Source: an uncultured Rhodospirillaceae bacterium
GTDB taxonomy: Bacteria; Pseudomonadota; Alphaproteobacteria; Rhodospirillales; UBA2165
Assembly: GCA_913054205.1 (NCBI GenBank)
Contig: CAJXJM010000197.1
Coordinates: 1 to 5,469 of the forward strand
Length of the DNA: 5,469 bases
Reading direction: 5' to 3'
Part shown: piece after piece, positions 1 through 4,900 of the stretch
Layout: every line of letters starts with the position of its first letter
How positions within the stretch are numbered: position 1 is the stretch's first letter
Notes under the pieces: model-generated
What the model saw: only the letters and a program-made list of their open reading frames with translations
Databases searched by the model: none
What the model was told of the DNA's origin: nothing
Translations under genes and position numbers: made by a program

Positions 1-29
1 AACCGTTTGAGTATCCTTGCTGGTCACCT

Positions 30-267
30 TCACCAACATGACATAGCGCGTATGAGGGCGCTGATAATATCCTCAGTGACGCCATCGGAAAAATATTCCT
101 GCTCCGGGTCGCCTGAGAGATTGACGAACGGTAAAACAGCAACCGACGGCTTAATTGGCGCTGGAAATGGGTTGCTCTGCTTGAGCCATTTGGCCGGTTG
201 GCTCCTCAATATCCGCCACAAACCGAAATCCCCGCCTTGGGAACGTTTTAATAACAGCCTGAGCTTT
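30..267 (-). pseudogene. Frameshifted remnant of a winged-helix / TolB-like domain regulator
   Basis: Two pieces of one protein type lie in different reading frames. Reading leftwards from 267, the first frame gives KAQAVIKTFPRRGFRFVADI, the hallmark end of an OmpR/CadC-type winged-helix DNA-binding domain (TVPRRGYRFV pattern), and stops at 151-153. A second frame takes over at about 150-175 and gives KPSVAVLPFVNLSGDPEQ followed by EYFSDGVTEDIISAL. This is the start of the TolB-like domain found in large wHTH-TolB-TPR proteins and some adenylate-cyclase-type proteins of alphaproteobacteria. That frame stops at 30-32, and the expected continuation (an SRF..VIARNSSF-like stretch) is absent from all frames down to position 1. 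The N-terminal part of the winged helix is also missing. The domain order is correct, so this is a decayed gene cut at both ends with at least one frameshift. Intact relatives run to several hundred residues. No function is expected. Seen: both motifs and the frame change. Family knowledge: the domain pairing. Confidence 0.78.
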
Positions 268-302
268 TAGTTCCAGCAATTTTGATATATCTTCTATTCA
301 GA

Positions 303-327
303 ATACTAATTCCTACTCAATTAGTAT
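303..327. promoter_or_regulatory. Perfect 9-bp dyad upstream of the P450 gene, possible operator
   Basis: ATACTAATT (303-311) and AATTAGTAT (319-327) are exact inverted repeats separated by 7 nt. The dyad ends 40 bp before the P450 start codon. Its size and spacing suit a dimeric repressor of the TetR type, but no regulator gene is present in the window. A weak -35-like TTGATA lies at 282-287, and a convincing -10 is not visible. The site could instead be a chance AT-rich palindrome or a transcript hairpin. Confidence 0.45.
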
Positions 328-367
328 ACGATCAGGTTATTCAACTAGAAAATTGTAGGAACTGGAA

Positions 368-1669
368 ATGTCTAGCAAAATGAATCTCGGAATGTTTCAA
401 TCAACACCTGAAGGTTTTGATGGGGCCGATTATAGCCAATGTCCAATGACGGCTATGGGTGCTGAATTTGATCCCTTTAGTGACGCGTTCATTGACAATC
501 CATTTCCTTTTTTTCAACGCGCACGCAAGGAAGAACCAATATTTTTTGATCACGATATGGGCTATTGGGTGATATCTAAGTTCGATGATATTATTTCGGT
601 TTTTCGGGACCCTGAAACATTCTCAGCAACCATTGCACGCCATCCCGTGACGCCACTTTGCTCGGCTGCAGCTGAGGTGCGCAATAACCAAGAAATCGCT
701 GCTAGCGCGTCATTGGTAGATGAAGCTCCAGAAACTCACCGCGCTCATCGAAAAATTTTTGGCGATGCGTTTACACCAAAACGCGTGAATGAAGTCGACC
801 CGCAAATTCGCAAAATCGTATGCGATCATATCGATCGGTTTGCAGATGATGGTGAAGCTGATTTGGTTTCTCAGCTGTTATATGAAGTTCCTGCTCTGGC
901 AATTTTTATTTTCCTGGGGGCCCCCGATAATGATGCCTTGTTGGTTAAGGAACTTGGCGCAACCCGATCTATTGTGAATTGGGGCAAACCGACCGACGAA
1001 GAACAAGTTGCGATGATGAGCGATATTGGTAAGCATTGGAGCTTTACGACCAAATTGGTTGATGCTGCACTAGAAGAGCCGGGCGACAACTACCTTGGAG
1101 ATATGGTGAGAATCTATCATGAAGATTCGTCTCATTTTACGATTAATTACCTCTATAATGTGATGTTTTTAATGCAGTTTGCCGGTCATGAGACAACCAC
1201 TCAAGCCTCCGCCAACGGCATCCGGGCATTGCTCGAAAATCGTGATCAATGGCTTGCTATCGTGGATAACCCTGATCTTATCCCGGGGGCGGTCGAAGAA
1301 ATATTGCGCTATGATTCATCAATTTTCACTTGGCGGCGTATTACCACTAAAGCGACTGAGATTGCCGGCGTTAAAATCCCGGAAGGAGCAAAAATTATTG
1401 TAGCGACCGGCTCGGGAAGTCGGGATGATGATATTTTTCCAGACGGCGACGAATTTAACATCTATCGCGAAAATGCCAAACGTAACTTAGCCTTTGGCCA
1501 TGGCGCACATTTTTGTATGGGGGCTCCCCTAGCGCGCTTAGAGATGAAGATAATATTGGAAGAACTCGTGCGCCGGGTGCCAAATATGGAGTTGGTTGAA
1601 GGTCAAATTTGGGAATATATTCCGTCACTCTGTTTCCGCGGCATTCAGCATTTGAAGGTAAAATGGTAA
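368..1669 (+). CDS. Cytochrome P450, CYP116-like stand-alone heme domain
   Basis: A complete 433-residue P450, expected to be a cytoplasmic heme-thiolate monooxygenase that inserts one oxygen atom into an organic substrate. The I-helix oxygen-activation motif is AGHETT at residues 272-277, the K-helix ExxR is E311-I-L-R314, and the heme loop FGHGAHFCMG spans 376-385 with Cys383 as the thiolate ligand. The N-terminal FDPFSDAF and MGYWVISKFDDI, the mid-protein VNWGKPTDEEQV, and the C-terminal MELVEGQIWEYIP..CFRG closely match, from memory, the heme domain of the self-sufficient CYP116B enzymes such as P450RhF. The protein stops at ...HLKVKW, where those enzymes continue into an FMN/2Fe-2S reductase. 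It therefore looks like the stand-alone CYP116A (ThcB) type, which needs a separate ferredoxin and reductase; neither is visible nearby. An AGGA at 357-360, 7 nt before the ATG, supports this start; an ATG at 380 is an alternative. It stands alone, with no co-directional gene for 350 bp. The substrate is unknown. Confidence 0.93.
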   Translation: MSSKMNLGMFQSTPEGFDGADYSQCPMTAMGAEFDPFSDAFIDNPFPFFQRARKEEPIFFDHDMGYWVISKFDDIISVFRDPETFSATIARHPVTPLCSAAAEVRNNQEIAASASLVDEAPETHRAHRKIFGDAFTPKRVNEVDPQIRKIVCDHIDRFADDGEADLVSQLLYEVPALAIFIFLGAPDNDALLVKELGATRSIVNWGKPTDEEQVAMMSDIGKHWSFTTKLVDAALEEPGDNYLGDMVRIYHEDSSHFTINYLYNVMFLMQFAGHETTTQASANGIRALLENRDQWLAIVDNPDLIPGAVEEILRYDSSIFTWRRITTKATEIAGVKIPEGAKIIVATGSGSRDDDIFPDGDEFNIYRENAKRNLAFGHGAHFCMGAPLARLEMKIILEELVRRVPNMELVEGQIWEYIPSLCFRGIQHLKVKW

Positions 1670-1812
1670 ACTCCGTGATGGCGCACTCGAATTGGCAAAA
1701 AGATGTCCGCACCTTGAAACTGGGCCAATAGAATTTGCGGAAGAGATGGATATGTAGCCGCAAGTATCGTGAGTATAGCCATCGTGTTGGTCAAATTATC
1801 AAAATTTTGAGC

Positions 1813-1929
1813 GGCCGCTTTGGGTCAAAAGCTGACTCATATCCATTGTGCCGATAATGTCCGCTATCGGGGGCAAAGCAGACTCTAATTGGGTAGGGCC
1901 AGAACGTCTGCTTATAGCCATAAGCGGAC
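1813..1929. repeat. Three spaced copies of a 24-25-nt imperfect palindrome
   Basis: The units lie at 1813-1836, 1859-1883 and 1906-1929. Each has the form G(T/G)CYGCT-(core)-AAGCNGAC, so each can fold on itself. Unit 1 has arms GGCCGCTTT and AAAAGCTGAC. Unit 2 has GTCCGCT and AAAGCAGAC. Unit 3 has GTCTGCTTAT and ATAAGCGGAC around a 4-nt AGCC loop, with a single G-T mismatch in its 10-bp stem. Unit starts are 46 and 47 nt apart, leaving 22-nt gaps that are not alike. I recall similar GTCCGCTTT...AAAGCGGAC palindromes as intergenic repeats in alphaproteobacteria. No gene is encoded here. Confidence 0.65.
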
Positions 1930-1960
1930 ATTCAAGATAAATTGATTGTAAATCTCAAAC

Positions 1961-1992
1961 TTGACAACGTACCGTGGTGCAGCAGGTAAAGT
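1961..1992 (+). promoter_or_regulatory. Candidate promoter for the Met-rich protein / cytochrome c pair
   Basis: A consensus -35 TTGACA lies at 1961-1966. The best -10-like hexamer, TAAAGT (1987-1992), is 20 bp further on, longer than the usual 17. A small dyad TACC (1970-1973) / GGTA (1985-1988) sits inside the spacer. An over-long spacer containing a dyad is the layout used by MerR-family activators, including metal-responsive ones. The dyad is only 4 bp and does not match the CueR or MerR consensus, so this is suggestive only. Confidence 0.35.
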
Positions 1993-2027
1993 ATTGTTTG
2001 ATTTAATTTAACAAAGGAATTTCCGGA

Positions 2028-2636
2028 ATGAACGGCTTCCAAAAAAATGTCCTCCCTTTTGCCGCAATCATCGTTGCATTTGCTGTAGTACCCGATCTCT
2101 CGGCTCAAGGCATGAAAGACATGATGGGCATGAAAAATAAAATGGAGATGGATACCTCCAAAATGTCTAAAGGCGGTATGATTACGCCGATTGAAGGTCC
2201 AAAAGTGCCGCCGGTATTGGGTTATAGCAACGGCCAAAAAATACTTTTCATTCACACCGAAACTTCTGATCCAAAAATTGCCAAAATCCTGACGGATATG
2301 ATGGGAGGCTCTCCTGTTTTGGTTGTTCCTTCATTGGTAAAAGCACCTGAAGAAATGTTGGTTCCCGTGTATGTCTTTACCAACGGCCATAAAGGAAATG
2401 GCCCCATGGGTCCGCTTGGCGGACAACCTGATATATTTGACAATGCTCCTGGCGATCCAAAATACAGCCCTCTGCGCACCGTAATCCTTGTGACGTGGAA
2501 AGAAGAAATGACGGCTCGTACATTGAAGTCTGTTTCTGAGTTGGAGAGAGTCATTAAAAGCGATGCCGTGAGTACAAAAAAAGCAGGTGTAGTAGTCAAT
2601 ATGCCATTTCTGACCTGGCCTGGTGGCAAGCGATAG
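2028..2636 (+). CDS. Exported Met-rich protein, DUF7482-like
   Basis: A 202-residue protein with an N-terminal signal peptide: Lys6, a hydrophobic stretch at about residues 8-22 and a likely cleavage after LSA at 24-26. It is therefore expected in the periplasm. Residues 29-51 form a Met-rich segment with eight Met in 23 residues (MKDMMGMKNKMEM and onward), the kind of sequence that binds Cu(I)/Ag(I) in copper-handling proteins. Residues about 62-180 form a single domain with GYSNGQKILFIHTE (65-78), GPLGGQPDIF (128-137) and YSPLRTVILVTWKE (146-159). This recalls the uncharacterised DUF7482 domain, where a YSPLW..V.VxW pattern recurs. There are no Cys residues. An AAAGGAA at 2013-2019 gives a well-placed ribosome binding site. 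The cytochrome c gene follows after 73 bp on the same strand, suggesting shared expression. A copper or redox role is inferred from the Met cluster and the neighbour; the biochemical function is unknown. Confidence 0.85.
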   Translation: MNGFQKNVLPFAAIIVAFAVVPDLSAQGMKDMMGMKNKMEMDTSKMSKGGMITPIEGPKVPPVLGYSNGQKILFIHTETSDPKIAKILTDMMGGSPVLVVPSLVKAPEEMLVPVYVFTNGHKGNGPMGPLGGQPDIFDNAPGDPKYSPLRTVILVTWKEEMTARTLKSVSELERVIKSDAVSTKKAGVVVNMPFLTWPGGKR

Positions 2637-2709
2637 GAGATATTTTCCCATTTTAATTGCTGGATACTAAATTGGGTATCGTAATATCCACAGGAGCTTT
2701 GGTACTGAC

Positions 2710-3135
2710 ATGATTCCAATGATGAAAATTAGCAATTCAATCCGGCAGACGATTGTGCTTTCGGCTTTGGTTTGGAGTTTTTCGACTGAATATGCTCTTG
2801 CCCGAAGCCACAAATCGGTGATCGAGCAGAACAAGATAAAATTGCCAACACTCACCCAGCAAGCAGTACGAGGCAAGGCGGCCTACGGGAAGTATTGCGC
2901 CAGTTGCCACGGCAAAAATATCGGCGGTACTTCCAAGGGGCCAACTTTTATTTCGCGTTTATACCATCCTGGGCACCACCGTGATGACAGTTTCTTTACC
3001 GCCGCCAAGCGGGGAGCGTTTCAGCATCACTGGAAATTTGGAGATATGAAACCGGTCACAAAAATTAGTGACCGCCAGCTTGGTGACGTCGTCAACTACA
3101 TTCGACTAATGCAAAAAGAGAACGGCGTATATTAA
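2710..3135 (+). CDS. Small exported monoheme cytochrome c
   Basis: A 141-residue class I-type c cytochrome expected to carry electrons in the periplasm. A signal peptide spans residues 1-31 (hydrophobic at about 13-25, likely cleavage after ALA at 29-31). The heme attachment motif is C63-A-S-C66-H67 in YGKYCASCHGKN, and Met113 in HHWKFGDMKPV is the probable sixth iron ligand. The C-terminal helix ISDRQLGDVVNYIR (119-132) is typical of the fold. The HHWxFGDM signature and the His-rich YHPGHH (85-90) are, as I recall, features of a cytochrome c group often found beside copper-resistance and multicopper oxidase genes. The upstream gene encodes a Met-rich exported protein, which fits that setting. 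The ATG at 2710 has AGGAG at 2692-2696, 13 nt away, which is longer than ideal. In-frame ATGs at 2719 and 2722 are even further away, so 2710 is preferred. It is probably the last gene of the operon, since an inverted repeat follows. Confidence 0.9.
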   Translation: MIPMMKISNSIRQTIVLSALVWSFSTEYALARSHKSVIEQNKIKLPTLTQQAVRGKAAYGKYCASCHGKNIGGTSKGPTFISRLYHPGHHRDDSFFTAAKRGAFQHHWKFGDMKPVTKISDRQLGDVVNYIRLMQKENGVY

Positions 3136-3153
3136 TTACTGAAATCGTCTCAA

Positions 3154-3189
3154 AATGGTCGAGCTAACCAATTTTTTTGCTCGACCATT
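3154..3189. terminator. 11-bp perfect inverted repeat after the cytochrome c gene
   Basis: AATGGTCGAGC (3154-3164) and GCTCGACCATT (3179-3189) are exact complements separated by 14 nt, starting 18 bp after the cytochrome stop codon. The position suggests transcription termination. It is not a classic intrinsic terminator, because the run of seven T lies inside the loop (3172-3178) rather than after the stem. It may instead stabilise the 3' end of the transcript. Confidence 0.5.
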
Positions 3190-3258
3190 CAACGTTTTGC
3201 GAGAGTTTGAGTTTAAATAATTACCCCATCGCAGCTCGAAAAATAATTTTCTCTTTAC

Positions 3259-3476
3259 ATGTGGCGGATGAATATCGCGGCGAGGTCATTCATGCATTTG
3301 CCGCTCTTGCGCCGGGTACTTCCGCCAGTGAAGAGGACGTCATCGAATATTGCGCTCAAAATCTGGCCAAATATAAGGTGCCTGAGAAAATTTACTTTAT
3401 CGAAACATTGCCAAAAACGCCGGCAAATAAAATCGACAAACAAGCCTTACATCGATTGGTGCAAGCTAAAGCTTAG
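3259..3476 (+). pseudogene. C-terminal fragment of an AMP-forming acyl-CoA synthetase
   Basis: The frame reads VADEYRGEVIHAFAALAPG, then EEDVIEYCAQNLAKYKVPEK and IETLPKTPANKIDKQAL before its stop at 3474-3476. This is the small C-terminal domain of AMP-binding enzymes (FadD-like acyl-CoA ligases), which normally has VPDEYRGE..KAF, LAKYKVP and LPKTxxGKI. The catalytic Lys of the last motif is encoded at 3429-3431, but the usual Gly before it is Asn. Upstream of about 3259 the similarity ends abruptly: the preceding residues are unrelated, and the expected TGD, DRxKD and NVYPxEVE motifs are in no frame. Roughly 85% of the enzyme (usually 500-560 residues) is missing, so no ligase activity is possible. 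A GTG at 3261 could start a 71-residue peptide, but no ribosome binding site is evident. The remnant marks a deletion or recombination junction. Confidence 0.85.
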
Positions 3477-3650
3477 CCTCAAATCAAGTGGCATATATAG
3501 TAGCGCGTCCTTAGATTTATAAGGCACTTTTAGATTTCCACTATCTGATGGATTTGACTGTAGCGGGCAGACTTTGGAAGTGTTTTTCGTGACAAAGTCA
3601 TTTGGATAATCATAATCAGGCAACTGTGAATTTTATTTGGAATAAATTTA
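3477..3650. other. Leader region before the DUF6352-like gene
   Basis: No gene is seen. The stretch holds a 7-bp inverted repeat GACTTTG/CAAAGTC (3570-3576 and 3593-3599). It also holds the left arm of a 9-bp inverted repeat whose right arm covers the next start codon. A TTGACT at 3554-3559 could be a -35, but no matching -10 is visible. The promoter for the following pair probably lies here. Confidence 0.4.
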
Positions 3651-3660
3651 ATGCCTGATT
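3614..3660 (+). promoter_or_regulatory. Inverted repeat overlapping the start codon of the DUF6352-like gene
   Basis: AATCAGGCA (3614-3622) and TGCCTGATT (3652-3660) are exact complements 29 nt apart. The right arm contains the TG of the ATG at 3651-3653 and the next two codons. If the mRNA folds this way the start codon is partly paired, which would lower translation. The ribosome binding site itself is weak (GGA at 3639-3641, in the loop). This is an inference from base pairing alone. Confidence 0.3.
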
Positions 3661-4676
3661 TTTGGTTGGAGTCTGGATACAAATTACTCGACAAAACCTC
3701 GAACGGTCATCTTGGCGTCACAGATGATTTTTTGCGCGCCTATTTAATGCGCCCGGAAATGGAGCCGGTCGAAGAATCTTGTGATGTGGAGCGCGCGCTT
3801 CATGATCGTTTGATGGAAAATCCTCAGCTTGAAGTATCACCTTCCGAAATCGACGCAATGGCCGACGATGACATCAAAGAAAATTATCAGGTTGTCCTTG
3901 GATTCAGAAATCATCTGATTGCGTCCTCTACGATCGAGGATTGTTATTTGAGTATTTTCAAAAATTCATCCAATGGTCAGCTCGGGAAAATACCGCCGCT
4001 GTTTCTGGATCAGCTTGCACAGCTGATTTTGCGTAATATTTTGGACAACACGCTTTACCCTCTTTGGGCGCGCTGCGGCGAAATGTTGTTTCGAGAGCAA
4101 AAAATTTCCGTGCAGGACGAGGCTGTGATGGCGGCGGATGCCGATACGCTGGACCTTCAGTTGTCAGGAAAAGCGCCAGCCGGCCTCGAAGGCGGAGTGA
4201 CAAAAAATAAAGACGGCATCAAAGAAATTGAGCTCGACGTATTGAGCGAAGATAATGCTGAGCTTTATTGGGAGCGTTCAGATAACTTTGACACGGTCGT
4301 CGATCTTAGGGTTTGGGGGCAGGCCAATACAGCGCTCTGCCGGGTGATGGAAAAATGGGTCAATCATTTCTATCAAGTGCCGGTTCAAATCCAGCCCTTG
4401 GAAGAGGTCCAGGAGGAGAAATGGATTTGGCATATTGGGCTCGATAGCGAAGCTTCCGCATTGCTTAATGATTTATACAACGGCAATGATGTCACCGACG
4501 AGAGAAACCAGCGCCTTGTGTCGTTGTTCAGAATGGAAATCAAAGATGAGACACTCATCAAACCGGAGATAGCCGGAAGACCGATTTATCTTGGGATGGC
4601 AATGACGCCAGATAATTTGCTACGCTTAAAACCGCAAAATCTGTTGGTTAATCTGCCGCTCGCAGCAAGCGCTTAA
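3651..4676 (+). CDS. DUF6352-like protein of unknown function
   Basis: A complete 341-residue soluble protein with no signal peptide or membrane segment. It resembles the DUF6352 family as I know it. The protein opens with MPDFWLESGYKLL, followed by DDFLRAYLMRPE and DESC/EESCDVERALH-type text. The middle has IPPLFLDQLAQLILRNILD, then VWGQANTALCRVMEKWVNHFY and a WIWHIGLD..ALLNDLYNG block (W258-G263 onward). It ends with the strongly conserved-looking LKPQNLLVNLPLA at 326-338. Length fits the family. The activity is unknown, and no catalytic motif is recognisable. The DUF6494-like gene starts 17 bp downstream with a strong ribosome binding site, so the two are probably one transcript. The family is, as I recall, encoded near formate dehydrogenase genes and their chaperones, which suggests a role in assembling or supporting that enzyme; this is inferred from context. 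The ATG follows a weak GGA, and no better upstream start is seen. Confidence 0.85.
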   Translation: MPDFWLESGYKLLDKTSNGHLGVTDDFLRAYLMRPEMEPVEESCDVERALHDRLMENPQLEVSPSEIDAMADDDIKENYQVVLGFRNHLIASSTIEDCYLSIFKNSSNGQLGKIPPLFLDQLAQLILRNILDNTLYPLWARCGEMLFREQKISVQDEAVMAADADTLDLQLSGKAPAGLEGGVTKNKDGIKEIELDVLSEDNAELYWERSDNFDTVVDLRVWGQANTALCRVMEKWVNHFYQVPVQIQPLEEVQEEKWIWHIGLDSEASALLNDLYNGNDVTDERNQRLVSLFRMEIKDETLIKPEIAGRPIYLGMAMTPDNLLRLKPQNLLVNLPLAASA

Positions 4677-4693
4677 ATATTTGGGAGAAGAAA

Positions 4694-4900
4694 ATGAACG
4701 AAGACCAATTCAACATCAACATTCGAAAATATCTCAAAAAAGTTGGTATCACCTCTCAGCGTGAGATCGAAAACGCCGTGCGGGTGGCCGTTGATAGCGG
4801 CGCGCTTCAAGGTGATGAAAATCTAAACGTCAAGGTGACGCTCAATATTGGCGCCTTAAATCTTACCGTCGATATTGATGGCGAGATCGGCCTGAGCTAG
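4694..4900 (+). CDS. DUF6494-like small protein
   Basis: A complete 68-residue protein without a signal peptide or membrane helix. The text MNEDQFNINIRKYLKKVGI and SQREIENAVRVAVDSG, followed by a beta-rich tail with VKVTLNIGALNLTVDIDGEI, matches the small DUF6494 family as I remember it: a helical N-terminal half and a two-strand C-terminal half. Function is unknown. GGGAG at 4683-4687 lies 6 nt before the ATG, a much better ribosome binding site than that of the upstream gene, so it may be made in larger amounts. It is co-transcribed in all likelihood with the DUF6352-like gene. Its TAG stop (4898-4900) overlaps the stop of the convergent ferredoxin gene within a 4-nt CTAG. Confidence 0.85.
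   Translation: MNEDQFNINIRKYLKKVGITSQREIENAVRVAVDSGALQGDENLNVKVTLNIGALNLTVDIDGEIGLS

Larger units (their letters stand above)
1670..2027. other. Gene-poor intergenic stretch with palindromes and a promoter
   Basis: No convincing gene is seen on either strand. The first 90 bp contain an open frame without a start codon (1662-1757, ending in FAEEMDM) that could be the tail of a lost gene, but I do not recognise it. The middle (1813-1929) holds three palindromic repeat units. The last 70 bp hold a TTGACA promoter element and the leader of the Met-rich protein gene. No terminator-type hairpin with a T-run follows the P450 stop codon. Confidence 0.6.

Noticed and set aside
1..45. Minus-strand text YVMLVKVTSKDTQTV, resembling the start of a YCII/DGPF-type small protein
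   Set aside because: Only about 15 residues are visible before the window edge and the likeness is to a short, variable motif. It may be chance, so it is not annotated.
7..270. Open frame on the plus strand
   Set aside because: It is antisense to the recognisable winged-helix/TolB remnant and has no known motif or ribosome binding site.
1662..1757. Open plus-strand frame after the P450, reading LRDGALELAKRCPHLETGP and ending in FAEEMDM
   Set aside because: It reads like a protein tail but has no start codon, an in-frame stop just upstream (1659-1661) and no family I recognise. It does not match a P450 reductase. It is mentioned only as a possible remnant.
1455..1763. 102-codon minus-strand frame across the P450 end
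   Set aside because: It is antisense to the heme-binding region of a clear gene, with no motif; a shadow frame.
1813..1929. CRISPR-like array
   Set aside because: Only three degenerate palindromic units with 22-nt gaps and no cas genes. The arms vary too much for CRISPR repeats.
1906..1929. Intrinsic terminator after the P450
   Set aside because: The 10-bp stem with a 4-nt loop is strong but no T-run follows on either strand, and it lies 237 bp after the stop codon. It fits better as the third palindromic repeat.
2252..2719. 155-codon minus-strand frame opposite the Met-rich protein gene
   Set aside because: Its length comes from the codon pattern of the real gene on the other strand. It has no domain, signal peptide or ribosome binding site.
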